Shown: piece after piece, positions 1 to 8,953 of the stretch
Layout of the letters: each line of letters begins with the position of its first letter
Numbering within the stretch: the first letter of the stretch is position 1
Assembly: GCA_003731685.1 (NCBI GenBank)
Contig: RCNO01000027.1
Coordinates: 1 to 34,719, forward strand
Length of the DNA: 34,719 nucleotides
Direction of reading: 5' to 3'
Source: Bacteroidetes/Chlorobi group bacterium MS-B_bin-24
GTDB taxonomy: Bacteria; Bacteroidota; Ignavibacteria; Kapaibacteriales; UBA2268
Position numbers and translations under genes: made by a program
Notes under the pieces: model-generated
Told to the model about the DNA's origin: nothing
Database searches by the model: none
Seen by the model: the letters and a program-made list of their open reading frames with translations, nothing else

Positions 1-85
1 AAGAAGAGAAAAAGTTTTATTGGATTTGAAAAAATTAGATGAAGAAATAATTCATTCTTTAGATTTTAAAAGTAAAAATTTATGA
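1..85 (+). CDS. 3' end of an unknown gene (partial)
   Basis: An open frame enters from the left edge and stops at TGA 83-85, giving about 27 visible residues. They are rich in Lys, Glu, Leu and Asp and look like the end of a charged helix or coiled coil. The frame converges on rtcB. Nothing visible identifies a family, and the piece is short enough that it could be a chance open frame. Confidence 0.4.
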   Translation, partial: RREKVLLDLKKLDEEIIHSLDFKSKNL

Positions 86-147
86 GTTCATCATTCGGCG
101 TCATAATATCGTTCAAAATAGATTCGAATTAAGTTTCTGCAAAATTT

Positions 148-1579
148 CTATCCTTTGATTACTGCAAGTGGTTTTACTTTCGCAACTGGTTTCGTAATTG
201 ATAAATTGTTTACAACATTTACAACTGTTTCGACATCTTTATAGGGCTGTTGGAGCTTCTTCGGATAAAGAAGATATACTTGGGGTTTTTACAATTATCC
301 CTTGGCTTTCTAACTCTCCAAGCAAAGTTTTTGAATTGATTTCCTTCTTAGCTTGAGAGCGACTCATTGTTCTGCCAGCCCCATGGCAGGAGCTACCGAA
401 AGATAAATTCAAAGAATTAGGTTGGGCAATCAAAACAAACGATGATGTCCCCATTGAACCCGGCACCAATACTGGTTGACCAATTGAAGCATAAATACCT
501 TTGAGCGATGTAGAAGGGAAAGCTCGGGTTGCACCTTTTCGATGGACTATAAGTGTCCTTTTTTTGTTTCCGACTTTATGCTTTTCAATTTTAGCGATAT
601 TGTGTGCTAAATCGTAAAGCAAGGCAAAATGCAGAGGTTTGATTTTTTTTGTGAATCGCAGGAATATCTCTTTGATTTTATTTGCAATGAGTTGACGATT
701 GACAAAAGCAAAATTAGCAGCAGCATTCATAGCGTTATAATAGCTTTTGCCTTCGTTCGAGGAAAATGGGGCACAAGCAAGTCCCCGGTCAACTAATTCG
801 ATTCCGTATTTTTTTGAAGCGGACTGAAAATCTTTAACATAATCGGCACAAATTTGGTGTCCGAAGCCTCTTGAACCTGTGTGTATCCAAATAACAACTT
901 GGTCTTTGAACAATCCGAGTTTCTCAGCAATTTCTGGTTCGAAAATATTGCTTACATAACCGATTTCAATGAAATGATTGCCGGAGCCAAGGCTTCCGAT
1001 TTCGGTTATGCCTCGTTCGAATGCTCTTTCGGATATGCCTGCAAGATTATCGACAGGCAATTTGCCTTTATCTTCGATGCATTCAATGTCCGATTCAGTA
1101 GCAAAACCATTTTCCAAAGCCCAATTAGCCCCTTCGAAAAGTAATTTTTCGAATTCTTTATTGGATAGTTTAATTAGAGCTCCTTTGCCTGTGCCAAGAG
1201 GAATGATTGAATAAATCTCGTTTACAATTTCCTTTAAGTGTTTTTGAATTTCTTTCTTCTTCCAATTTGTTATGTTTAATCTAATACCACAATTAATATC
1301 ATAACCAACTCCACCGGGGGAAATAATACCATCTTCAACATCAAAAGCAGCAACACCACCGATTGGAAAACCATAGCCTTGATGAATATCGGGCATAGCA
1401 AGAGAAAACCCAAAAATTCCGGGTAAAGTAGCAACATTGACTAATTGTTTTAAGCTGTCGTCATTTTGAATCAAAGGAATTTGTTTCGGGTCGGCGAAGA
1501 AGCGAGCCGAAACTTTCATTAATTTATTACTTTCCGGAGAAATTTCGTAAATAAACTCATCTATTTTATTTATTTCCAT
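148..1579 (-). CDS. rtcB: RNA-splicing ligase RtcB, apparent 3' frameshift
   Basis: RtcB joins RNA 2',3'-cyclic phosphate or 3'-phosphate ends to 5'-OH ends using GTP and Mn2+. Visible family signatures are the metal-site segment GGVGYDINCGIRL with Asp94 and Cys97, GSGNHFIEI, HTGSRGFGHQ, VHRKGATRAFP, and the guanylylated His399 in CHGAGRTMSR. The uninterrupted frame stops at TAA 239-241 after 446 residues, ending EEAPTAL. Removing one base of the run at 244-246 continues the frame as AYKDVETVVNVV and on to IKG, stopping at TAG 148-150. That gives 476 residues, close to the 481 of the Pyrococcus enzyme. The lost part holds Tyr446 and Lys475, equivalent to guanine-pocket residues as I recall them from that structure. 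The gene lies 18 bp downstream of archease. The frameshift may be a real mutation, a recoding site or a sequencing error. Confidence 0.93.
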
Positions 1580-1597
1580 AGCAAATCCCTATTTTAT

Positions 1598-1993
1598 TTA
1601 AATATCAAACACAATTTTAGTTCGATATAAGTGATTGTATTTAACTATCTTTAAATTATAAAAAGTAGCAGATTTTATATAAATTTCTCTATTTTTGAAT
1701 TTACCAAAATAATTCCTTGAAAATAAATGAATTGAATCTATTCTTATTTCAGAATTAATCAAGTAAAATCCTAAATCCATTTTATAAATTAAAAAATTAA
1801 GAAAATCAACTAATAAAGTTTCTGAATCAACATCACTAACTTCATAGTTTTCCGAGTAAATTTTCTTTGATTTTAAAGGAGATATTCCGGATATTGCCAT
1901 TAAACCTAATGCTGAATCATAAAATAATCCTTCGAGTGTTGTCGATTCAACATATATTGCCTTATCTGCTGTATGTGGAATTTCGACAAACAT
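1598..1993 (-). CDS. Archease, RtcB activator
   Basis: Archease is a small acidic protein that speeds RtcB guanylylation and turnover. The 131-residue product begins MFVEIPHTADKAIYVES, with the typical N-terminal HTAD metal-site motif, has the family's ALGLM stretch near residue 30, and ends VFDI, the characteristic archease C-terminus. Length is close to the usual 140. The stop is 18 bp before rtcB and the start is 1 bp after the aminotransferase stop, so the three genes probably share a transcript. Conservation of the archease-rtcB pair argues that RNA ligation or repair is, or recently was, functional here. Family assignment is secure from motifs and neighbour. Confidence 0.92.
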   Translation of the reverse strand: MFVEIPHTADKAIYVESTTLEGLFYDSALGLMAISGISPLKSKKIYSENYEVSDVDSETLLVDFLNFLIYKMDLGFYLINSEIRIDSIHLFSRNYFGKFKNREIYIKSATFYNLKIVKYNHLYRTKIVFDI

Positions 1994-1994
1994 C

Positions 1995-3272
1995 TTAGGA
2001 TTTTACATATTCAGCGATAGCATCAGCAAATCTATCTAAATCGCTTTCGGAGGTGTATATGTGGGGTGTAATCCGAACCCCGTGTATGTTTTCCCAATTT
2101 ATTGCAACCGTAAATATCTTGTGTTTTGTGAAAAGGTAGTCTGATATTTCCTCTGGTTTTTTTCCATCAATGGAAAATATGCCCAAACCACAAGAGAATC
2201 CCTTTTTCAACGGAGTTAAAATTTTAACCGATGGTAAACGCTTTAGTTTTTCGACCCAATAATTTTTTAAATTTCTCAATCTTTCTTCTTTCCTTGCTAT
2301 TCCTATTAGGTCATTAAAATTCAATGCATCTGCAATAGCCATTTCCGCAGGGAATGAACGAGTCCCTAATGACTCAAATTTTCGAATGTCTTCGCTATAA
2401 GGATTGTCGTTTGGGAAAAGTGGTGGTATTTGTTTTATTAACTCCTTGCGTATATAAAGCATTCCTGTTCCGAATGGGGCACACAGCCACTTATGCAAAC
2501 TCGTAGCAAAAAAATCGCAGCCAAGTTCTGGTATTTTGAAATCAATGTGTGCGAAAGTATGAGCACCATCGACCAAAACATAAATGCCTCTTCTGCGAGC
2601 TTCTTCTGCAATTTCTTTAATAGGAAGGATTTGTCCATTCCAATTTATCATATGAGTTAAGTTTACAACCCTTGTTCGGGAAGTAAATTTTGAAACATAA
2701 GATTGAACAAGATAGTCTTTATCTTCGGAGGGTAAAGTTAAATTTACCCAAACTAATTTGATTTTGTCACGGAGTTCACGAAAATTCCAAGCATTAATCA
2801 CGTTAGGATAGTCCTGTTTGGCAAGAACAACTTCATCGCCCTCTTTCAAATCCAAGCCATAGATGATTGTGTCCATCCCTTCGGTGGTGTTCCTGTTGAT
2901 AGCAATTTCTTCAGGTGAGCATCCTGCCAGCTGGGCTAATTTTTTTCGGATTGGTTCTCGTCCTTGGTCGAGAATTCGCCACATAAAGTAAGCTGGTCCT
3001 TCATTCGAGATTTGATTATATCGAACAAAAGCGTCCTGAACGCTTTTTGGCTGGGGGCTAACACCACCATTGTTTAGGTTTAAAATTGAAGGGGAGACGG
3101 TGAAAGATTGTTTAACCCAGAACCAAAACTCATTGCTACTCTGGGAGTTAATCAAATTTTGTTCAATTGCTTCAGAGTTCATCATTGCTGTTTCTTTTGC
3201 TAACGACTTGATTGGACGAAGCAGCCCAATCAAGGAGAGAGAAGTTAGAATTGTTCGACGCGACATTCCCAT
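1995..3272 (-). CDS. Tat-exported class V aminotransferase
   Basis: This is a PLP-dependent fold-type I enzyme of the class V group (isopenicillin-N epimerase/cysteine desulfurase-like). The DGAHTFAHIDF segment supplies the PLP-binding Asp and His, and SLHKWLCAPFGTG holds the Schiff-base lysine. The frame stays open up to 3362, but the start at 3272 (MGMSRRTILTSLSLIGLL; an alternative ATG is at 3266) is preferred. It leaves a twin-arginine signal (SRRTIL followed by a hydrophobic stretch) at the N-terminus and avoids overlap with the divergent glycosyltransferase. Length is then 425 residues. The substrate is unknown: no desulfurase active-site Cys loop is obvious, so amino-acid epimerase, lyase or aminotransferase activity in the periplasm are all possible. 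It heads the archease-rtcB transcript. Confidence 0.85.
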   Translation of the reverse strand: MGMSRRTILTSLSLIGLLRPIKSLAKETAMMNSEAIEQNLINSQSSNEFWFWVKQSFTVSPSILNLNNGGVSPQPKSVQDAFVRYNQISNEGPAYFMWRILDQGREPIRKKLAQLAGCSPEEIAINRNTTEGMDTIIYGLDLKEGDEVVLAKQDYPNVINAWNFRELRDKIKLVWVNLTLPSEDKDYLVQSYVSKFTSRTRVVNLTHMINWNGQILPIKEIAEEARRRGIYVLVDGAHTFAHIDFKIPELGCDFFATSLHKWLCAPFGTGMLYIRKELIKQIPPLFPNDNPYSEDIRKFESLGTRSFPAEMAIADALNFNDLIGIARKEERLRNLKNYWVEKLKRLPSVKILTPLKKGFSCGLGIFSIDGKKPEEISDYLFTKHKIFTVAINWENIHGVRITPHIYTSESDLDRFADAIAEYVKS

Positions 3273-3296
3273 TTTGAATATCCAAATGTTAGAATT

Positions 3297-3304
3297 CAAA
3301 TTTA
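3297..3304 (-). promoter_or_regulatory. Candidate promoter of aminotransferase-archease-rtcB
   Basis: On the minus strand TAAATTTG fits the Bacteroidota -7 element TAnnTTTG. A TTTG at 3326-3329 lies 21 nt upstream, close to the -33 element. Predicted transcription start is near 3290, 18 nt before the ATG. Confidence 0.45.
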
Positions 3305-3310
3305 ATAAAT

Positions 3311-3318
3311 TAATTTTG
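3311..3318 (+). promoter_or_regulatory. Candidate promoter of GT2 gene
   Basis: TAATTTTG matches TAnnTTTG and would start RNA near 3325, 13 nt before the ATG. It is only 6 bp from the opposite-facing element at 3297-3304, so the two promoters could not easily be occupied at once. Confidence 0.4.
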
Positions 3319-3337
3319 CATTTAACAAATATGAAAA

Positions 3338-4285
3338 ATGATTGACTTATTAATAATTTCATACAATGGCAAAGATTTTACAAGCCAAGCAATAGAAAGT
3401 GCCTTAGCAAACACTGTTCAACCCCGAAGTATTATTGTTTTGGACAACAATTCCACTGATGGTAGCGTAGAATATCTCTCCTCGAAGTTCAAAGATATTC
3501 AAATCATTGCGAACAAAGAGAATCTTAGTTATGGTGGAGGAGCGAATTTAGGCATTAAATTTTGTAATTCTGATTTTGTGGTTATTTCGAACAATGATGT
3601 AATTTTCCCCCCGAACTTTTTCTCGAAATTGCTTGAGGCGATAGATTTGCTTGATGGCAAATTTGGAATTTTGGGTCCTCTACAAATCTACCCAAATGGC
3701 AAGCCGCAGTTTTCTTTTGGTAGTTTGCACAGTGTCTTATCTGCATTGTTAGATGTTACTTTTCTTCACAGCTTATTTTTAATTTTGGTAAGAATGTTCT
3801 ATAAAGTTTTTCACTACCCCCGGTTTTTGAAGGTTGGCTATGTCGATGGAGCAGTTATTTGCGTTAATCGAAAAGCTTTTGAATCTATTGGTGGGTTTGA
3901 TGAAAATTTTCGCCTTTACTCCGAAGATACAGACCTTTGTCTAAGAATGAAGAAAAAAGGCTATAATGTCCTTGTTGATATGGGCAACACCGTTGTGCAC
4001 TATCGTGGCCAAGGAAAGAATGACAGGATAGGAGTAACACCTCAACGGATTGAGCAATTTGTTAATGCTCGGGTGTTGTATTGCCAAAAGAACTTGTCAT
4101 CGCTTTCGGCAAAGCTTTACTTTTTACTCGAAAGTATTTTTTATCTGGAATTGTTAGTGGTTAACTTGATTAGAAGAATCTTTGGTAAAAGCAACAAAGA
4201 TACAATTAAGTTTTGTCTTACATCATCAAAATTATTTTTCATAAAATTTTTAGGAAACAAAAAATTTAAGCAAAAAAGTTATTAG
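3338..4285 (+). CDS. GT2 family glycosyltransferase
   Basis: This inverting GT-A transferase uses a nucleotide sugar and probably acts in surface polysaccharide assembly at the cytoplasmic face of the membrane. It shows the N-terminal IISYNGKDFTSQAIESAL segment, VLDNNSTDGS, the metal-binding region SNNDVIFP near residue 88, and the GGFDENFRLYSEDTDLCLR acceptor/catalytic segment near 185-205, as in rhamnosyltransferase-like GT2 enzymes. A hydrophobic stretch near residues 125-150 and another near 265-285 suggest membrane association. The length of 315 is normal. The start at 3338 is the only ATG giving the full Rossmann strand. It stands alone, with no polysaccharide cluster around it, so donor and acceptor cannot be told. 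Confidence 0.9.
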   Translation: MIDLLIISYNGKDFTSQAIESALANTVQPRSIIVLDNNSTDGSVEYLSSKFKDIQIIANKENLSYGGGANLGIKFCNSDFVVISNNDVIFPPNFFSKLLEAIDLLDGKFGILGPLQIYPNGKPQFSFGSLHSVLSALLDVTFLHSLFLILVRMFYKVFHYPRFLKVGYVDGAVICVNRKAFESIGGFDENFRLYSEDTDLCLRMKKKGYNVLVDMGNTVVHYRGQGKNDRIGVTPQRIEQFVNARVLYCQKNLSSLSAKLYFLLESIFYLELLVVNLIRRIFGKSNKDTIKFCLTSSKLFFIKFLGNKKFKQKSY

Positions 4286-4308
4286 GATATTTTTTGAAAA
4301 TTATTTTT

Positions 4309-4316
4309 TAATTTTG
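4309..4316 (+). promoter_or_regulatory. Candidate promoter of ferredoxin gene
   Basis: TAATTTTG fits TAnnTTTG. Predicted RNA start is near 4323, giving a 38-nt leader that contains the strong ribosome site AAGGAG at about 4349. Confidence 0.4.
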
Positions 4317-4342
4317 AATGCCTTCGGGCTATTGTTTTTTGA

Positions 4343-4552
<210 letters not shown>

Positions 4553-4576
4553 TCTTGACCGAAATAGTTCGATAAC

Positions 4577-4612
4577 AAACCCGAGGAATGTCTTTCCTCG
4601 GGTTTATTTTTA
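4577..4612 (+). terminator. Intrinsic terminator after ferredoxin
   Basis: A perfect 12-bp stem (AAACCCGAGGAA at 4577-4588 with its complement at 4594-4605) encloses a 5-nt loop and is followed by ATTTTTAT. It closes the ferredoxin transcript and isolates the next gene. Confidence 0.9.
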
Positions 4613-4683
4613 TCGTTATTATAAGATAAATTTTTAAACCAAATATCAATTTTATCGTCTAATTGTTTTTAAAGGGAGTTGAT

Positions 4684-7600
4684 ATGAAACACTCTGTTTT
4701 TCTTTGTGTAATTCTTTGTTTGTTAGTAATAAATTCTCCAAGCTTTGCTCAATTTGGGAAAAACAAAGTTCAATACCAAAAGTTTAATTGGCGGTATATT
4801 CAAACCAAGCATTTCGACATTTATTTTCATAACAACAATAAAACCCTTGCAATTTTTGCTGCAAACGTCGCAGAATCTTCGCTTGAGTCAATCCAAAAAA
4901 CTTTAAAATATAGGATAACAAAACGAATTCCATTAATTATCTACAATAGCCATAATGAATTTCAGCAAACCAATGTAATTGATATATACCTTCCCGAGGG
5001 CATTGGCGGAGTGACGGAGCTTTTCAAGAATCGCGTCGTAGTACCTTTTGAAGGGAACTATTCCCAATTTAAACATGTTATTCATCACGAATTAGTCCAC
5101 GCAGTTTTGAATGATATGTTTTATGGCGGTACTTTTCAATCGGCACTGTCCCGTGGAAATATGGTCGAAATTCCTATTTGGATGAACGAAGGGCTATGCG
5201 AATGGGAAAGCATTGGCGGGTTGGACATTGCAACCGATGTCTATATTCGCGATTTAACCTTAAGCGAAAAACTCCCCGAATTGAATCAACTCGACGGTTA
5301 TGATGCTTATCGTGGTGGACAATCTTTCTGGTGGTTTGTTTCCGAAAGGTATGGAAATCACAAAATCCCTGAACTGCTTGCAAAATTGAAATCTACTGGG
5401 AATGTGGACAATGCTTTTCGTTCTACATTCAATTTAAAATTAGAGGACTTTTCGGAAGAATGGAAAAGGTATTTGAAAAAATATTATTATCCAGATATTG
5501 ATAAATTCAGCTATCCGTCGGATTTTGCGATTCGCCTTACTGACCATAAGAAGAAAAGAAATTTCTACAATACTTCCCCGGCAATTTCCCCACAAGGGGA
5601 TAAAGTTGCTTTCATTGCCGACAAAGATGGTTTGTTCTCGCTCTTCATAATGGATATTGATAAAAAGAAGGAGAACGAAATTGTTACAAGTTTTCGTCAG
5701 CAAGATTTCGAGGAATTAAATGTTTTAACCCCGGGAATTTCATGGAATCCCGATGGAACTAAACTTGCCATCTCGGCAAAATACGCTGGCGAAGATGCAA
5801 TTTACATTGTCAATGTTAATACAAAAAATTATGAAAGAATAACTCTTGGATTTAAACAAATTTCTTCTGTTTCTTGGTCTCCAAATGGCGATGAAATAGT
5901 TTTCTCGGCAACTGTACTCGATAGGAGAGATTTGTTCCTGTACAATTTTAAATCGAAAACAATAACCCGATTGACTGATGATATTTTCTATGATGAACAT
6001 CCAATTTGGTCACTCGATGGCAAGAAAGTTTATTTTATTTCCGACCGCTTAGATTATTCTGATGAAAGTTTAAATCCTTGGAATGTAACATTTGGTAAAA
6101 GCGATGTTTACGAATTAGATATTATTACCAAAAAGATTAGCCGATTAACATTTTCCCCAGAAGCAAATAAAACCAGCCTTGCGCTGAGTGGTGATGGAAA
6201 CTTTCTTTTCTTCGTTAGCGATGAAAATGGTATTGGAAACATATATAGGTTGAATCTAAATACCACTGCAATTGAACCAATAACTAATTCACTTTCCAAT
6301 ATCACGCAGATTTCACATTCCATTATTGGCGACAATCTTGTTTTTTCGGCATTAACCGAAGGTGGTTTCGATTTATTTTTGATTAAAAATCCGACAAACG
6401 TTAAACTCGATATTGCCTCGTTGCCATTGACCCGTTTTCGAGCATCAATGATTGAAAATAAATCTAAACAAGAAGAGAATGTTGTTATAGACTCAACCAT
6501 TTCTGATTTCTCAAAGGTTAACAAAGGATATGGCAATTTCAATATTGATTTCGAACGCCAAAATATGGTTAAACCTAATCGAGATGTATATTTAACATAT
6601 GGAACATCGTCGGCAACAGGCAAGGTCGATACAAATTTTGCCGATTATGAATATAAACTTAAATTCACTCCCGATTTGATATTGGGAAATCCCTATTATA
6701 GTTCATTTTGGGGATTCCAAGGGCTTGCTCAAATGTTGTTTAGCGATATTCTTGGCGACCACCAGATTTACATCGCAGCAAATTTATGGCTGGATTTAAA
6801 GAACAGCAACTTTTACCTGCAATATTCTTATTTGCCGAACATAATTGATTATAATTTCTCAGTATTCCAAAGTTCTCTGTTCTTTACGATGTTGAACCAA
6901 AGCACTACGAACTACGATTTATATCGCCTGAGGAACTACGGGGCAGGGTTTTCGGCATCTTATCCTCTTAGTTTGTTCAATAGGTTTGAATTAAATTTAA
7001 CTTTATTTAATGCAACAAAAGAAAATACAACGGAATATACAGAACCTTCTGTTTCTCGCACTATAATCTATCCAAATGTTCGATATGTTTATGATGATGT
7101 TCTTTATGGTTCGTTCGCACCAGTTCGGGGAACAAGGTATTATGTTGAATTTCGGGCAGTTCCAAAAATATTTAAGAACTCGATTAATTTTTATACTTTT
7201 AAATTTGATTATCGTAGATATTGGGATTTAGGCTACTTTTTGAAGATTGCTGTTCGGGGAACTGGAGCAACAAGCTTTGGACCAAACCCACAAAAGTTTT
7301 TCCTCGGTGGAGTTTATAATTGGTTAAATTATTCATTAAACAACGGAAACTTTTTGTTCGAAAATCCCGAGGACTTTGCCTTTATGGAACTGATAACTCC
7401 ATTAAGAGGATGGAGTTATAGTGATGCAGTGGGTAATAATTTCTTTCTTACCAACTTTGAACTCAGATTTCCTTTATTTACAGCCTTGCTGCCCGGTCCA
7501 ATACCAATTATTTTCAATGATGTTTTTGGCGTAGCCTTTTTCGATGCCGGTGGCGTTTGGAGAGGGAAAATTTCGAACTTTAGATTTTCTCCACCCGAAG

Positions 7601-7764
7601 TAATTAATGAAGCACCAGAACCAAATCATCTTTTGATGAGTCTTGGTATAGGAGCACGTGCTTGGATATTGGGCTTGCCAATAAAATTAGATGTTGCTTG
7701 GAGAAAGGAAGCTCAGGGTTGGGGAAAACCTTGGTATATTTTTTCGATTGATTACGATTTTTAA
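4684..7764 (+). CDS. Secreted peptidase-MA/TolB propeller/barrel fusion
   Basis: A 1026-residue outer-membrane protein. The ATG at 4684 is chosen because AAAGGGAG lies about 10 nt before it and a clean signal peptide follows (hydrophobic core, then SFA-Q). Residues 30-250 look like a gluzincin metallopeptidase: HELVH at about 135-139 supplies two zinc His and the catalytic Glu, and WMNEGL near 166-171 supplies the third ligand. Residues about 290-590 carry at least five PD40/TolB-type propeller blades (for example SWNPDGTKLAIS, SWSPNGDEIVFS, IWSLDGKKVYFIS). From about 640 the sequence becomes alternating beta strands with a BamA/Omp85-like end (FFDAGGVW, then GIGARAW) and finishes in Phe, the usual BAM recognition residue. 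It probably displays a protease-propeller on the cell surface or in the periplasm. The substrate is unknown. Confidence 0.85.
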   Translation: MKHSVFLCVILCLLVINSPSFAQFGKNKVQYQKFNWRYIQTKHFDIYFHNNNKTLAIFAANVAESSLESIQKTLKYRITKRIPLIIYNSHNEFQQTNVIDIYLPEGIGGVTELFKNRVVVPFEGNYSQFKHVIHHELVHAVLNDMFYGGTFQSALSRGNMVEIPIWMNEGLCEWESIGGLDIATDVYIRDLTLSEKLPELNQLDGYDAYRGGQSFWWFVSERYGNHKIPELLAKLKSTGNVDNAFRSTFNLKLEDFSEEWKRYLKKYYYPDIDKFSYPSDFAIRLTDHKKKRNFYNTSPAISPQGDKVAFIADKDGLFSLFIMDIDKKKENEIVTSFRQQDFEELNVLTPGISWNPDGTKLAISAKYAGEDAIYIVNVNTKNYERITLGFKQISSVSWSPNGDEIVFSATVLDRRDLFLYNFKSKTITRLTDDIFYDEHPIWSLDGKKVYFISDRLDYSDESLNPWNVTFGKSDVYELDIITKKISRLTFSPEANKTSLALSGDGNFLFFVSDENGIGNIYRLNLNTTAIEPITNSLSNITQISHSIIGDNLVFSALTEGGFDLFLIKNPTNVKLDIASLPLTRFRASMIENKSKQEENVVIDSTISDFSKVNKGYGNFNIDFERQNMVKPNRDVYLTYGTSSATGKVDTNFADYEYKLKFTPDLILGNPYYSSFWGFQGLAQMLFSDILGDHQIYIAANLWLDLKNSNFYLQYSYLPNIIDYNFSVFQSSLFFTMLNQSTTNYDLYRLRNYGAGFSASYPLSLFNRFELNLTLFNATKENTTEYTEPSVSRTIIYPNVRYVYDDVLYGSFAPVRGTRYYVEFRAVPKIFKNSINFYTFKFDYRRYWDLGYFLKIAVRGTGATSFGPNPQKFFLGGVYNWLNYSLNNGNFLFENPEDFAFMELITPLRGWSYSDAVGNNFFLTNFELRFPLFTALLPGPIPIIFNDVFGVAFFDAGGVWRGKISNFRFSPPEVINEAPEPNHLLMSLGIGARAWILGLPIKLDVAWRKEAQGWGKPWYIFSIDYDF

Positions 7765-7785
7765 ATTTATTTCGTCTAATTTAAT

Positions 7786-7793
7786 TAAATTTG
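7786..7793 (+). promoter_or_regulatory. Candidate promoter of WYL regulator
   Basis: TAAATTTG fits TAnnTTTG and predicts RNA starting near 7800, 21 nt before the ATG. No good -33 element is seen. Confidence 0.35.
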
Positions 7794-7820
7794 TGCTTAA
7801 TTTTTTTCAATTAGGGGAAA

Positions 7821-8948
7821 ATGCCAGGACAACCACACAGATTGCTGTATATGTATAGGAAATTTCTTGAAGGGGAAGTTTTAACTTCGGGACAACTTCA
7901 GGATATGGTTTCCGAAGAAATTGAGATTGTTAGCCGTCGCACTATCCAAAGAGACCTACGATTGCTTCAAAAACTCGACCCTTCGTTAGTTGGAGTAGAA
8001 AAAGGGAGAGAAATCTTTTGGTCCATACCACGCGATTATCGTTATCCCAAGCAGGTTGTCCGTTTCGACACAAACGAATTGCTTGCTTTCCATTTTTTAA
8101 AAGCACATTTGAAAACATTTCGTGGCACAGTTATCGAAAAAGATGTTGAGCGTCTCTACAAAAAAATCGAAAAGCTGGCTCCTTACGAAGTGGTTCTCGA
8201 CGAAACGATTTATTGGGACCAAAATGTCGGATATTACGATTATTCGAAATTAAACGATATTCTAGAAAAGGTTATTAAAGCAACTGCAACGAAAGGATGG
8301 TATCAGGTTACTTATAACGCCCCCAAAACTGGTACTTCAAAAGATATAATTGCACGATTTGAAACGATTTTTTCCTATCTGGGTCTTCTTTATGTTGTTG
8401 CATATATTCCCAAACATAAAATACACGTTAGTTTAGCAATTCACAACATTTCTAATCTCCAAGAATTACCTGATTACTTCGATGTGGCTCCACCATTTAA
8501 CTTCCGTGAATGGTCGTCCTATCGCTTTGGAGTTTTCTCGGGTGAAATTTTCGACGTCAAATTGCTAATCAAAAAAGAGTTTAAACATTTCTTTCTGAAT
8601 CGGAGATGGCACGTCAGTCAAGTCGAAAAGTTCGATAAAGATGGAAACCTGATTTTGGAAATGAAAGTCCCTGTTGGAGTGGACTTGATTAATTGGATTC
8701 TGAGTTGGAGCGATGCAATTATTATTTTGGAACCACCTGAATTAATTAAAAAAGTTGTTAACCGCCTTGCACAAGCATTAAATAACTACAAGATAATGTT
8801 CCCCGATATTAAACCTAAGCTTGACGAAACGGAAGACGATAAATACGAGGCTCCTACCGAAGAGAAGATGGAAACATCGACACCCAAAGAAGTTAAAGAG
8901 CCTGCTTCCAAATACAAAATTACATTGAAATCAAAGAAAAAGTCTTGA
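7821..8948 (+). CDS. WYL-family transcriptional regulator
   Basis: Residues 1-70 form a DeoR-like winged helix (SRRTIQRDLRLLQKL is the recognition helix), followed by a helical linker. A WYL-like Sm-fold domain spans roughly 150-215 and a C-terminal WCX-like extension runs to about 330. In the motif position the sequence is GLLYVVAY rather than WYL, so the ligand-contact residues differ from the type family. The last 45 residues are Glu, Lys, Pro and Thr rich and probably disordered. AGGGGAAA precedes the ATG. It ends 5 bp from the convergent dtd gene. WYL proteins often regulate stress or defence genes through nucleic-acid or nucleotide ligands, but no such target operon adjoins this one. 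Confidence 0.85.
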   Translation: MPGQPHRLLYMYRKFLEGEVLTSGQLQDMVSEEIEIVSRRTIQRDLRLLQKLDPSLVGVEKGREIFWSIPRDYRYPKQVVRFDTNELLAFHFLKAHLKTFRGTVIEKDVERLYKKIEKLAPYEVVLDETIYWDQNVGYYDYSKLNDILEKVIKATATKGWYQVTYNAPKTGTSKDIIARFETIFSYLGLLYVVAYIPKHKIHVSLAIHNISNLQELPDYFDVAPPFNFREWSSYRFGVFSGEIFDVKLLIKKEFKHFFLNRRWHVSQVEKFDKDGNLILEMKVPVGVDLINWILSWSDAIIILEPPELIKKVVNRLAQALNNYKIMFPDIKPKLDETEDDKYEAPTEEKMETSTPKEVKEPASKYKITLKSKKKS

Positions 8949-8953
8949 TTTGC

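Noticed and set aside
881-1214. Open frames on the plus strand inside rtcB, and similar antisense frames inside gyrA, purL and the large fusion gene
   Set aside because: They are opposite-strand shadows of clearly conserved genes, without ribosome sites or recognisable proteins.
4320-4340. GCC-TTCG-GGC hairpin followed by a T-run as terminator of the GT2 gene
   Set aside because: The stem is only 3 bp, too weak to call despite the stable TTCG loop.
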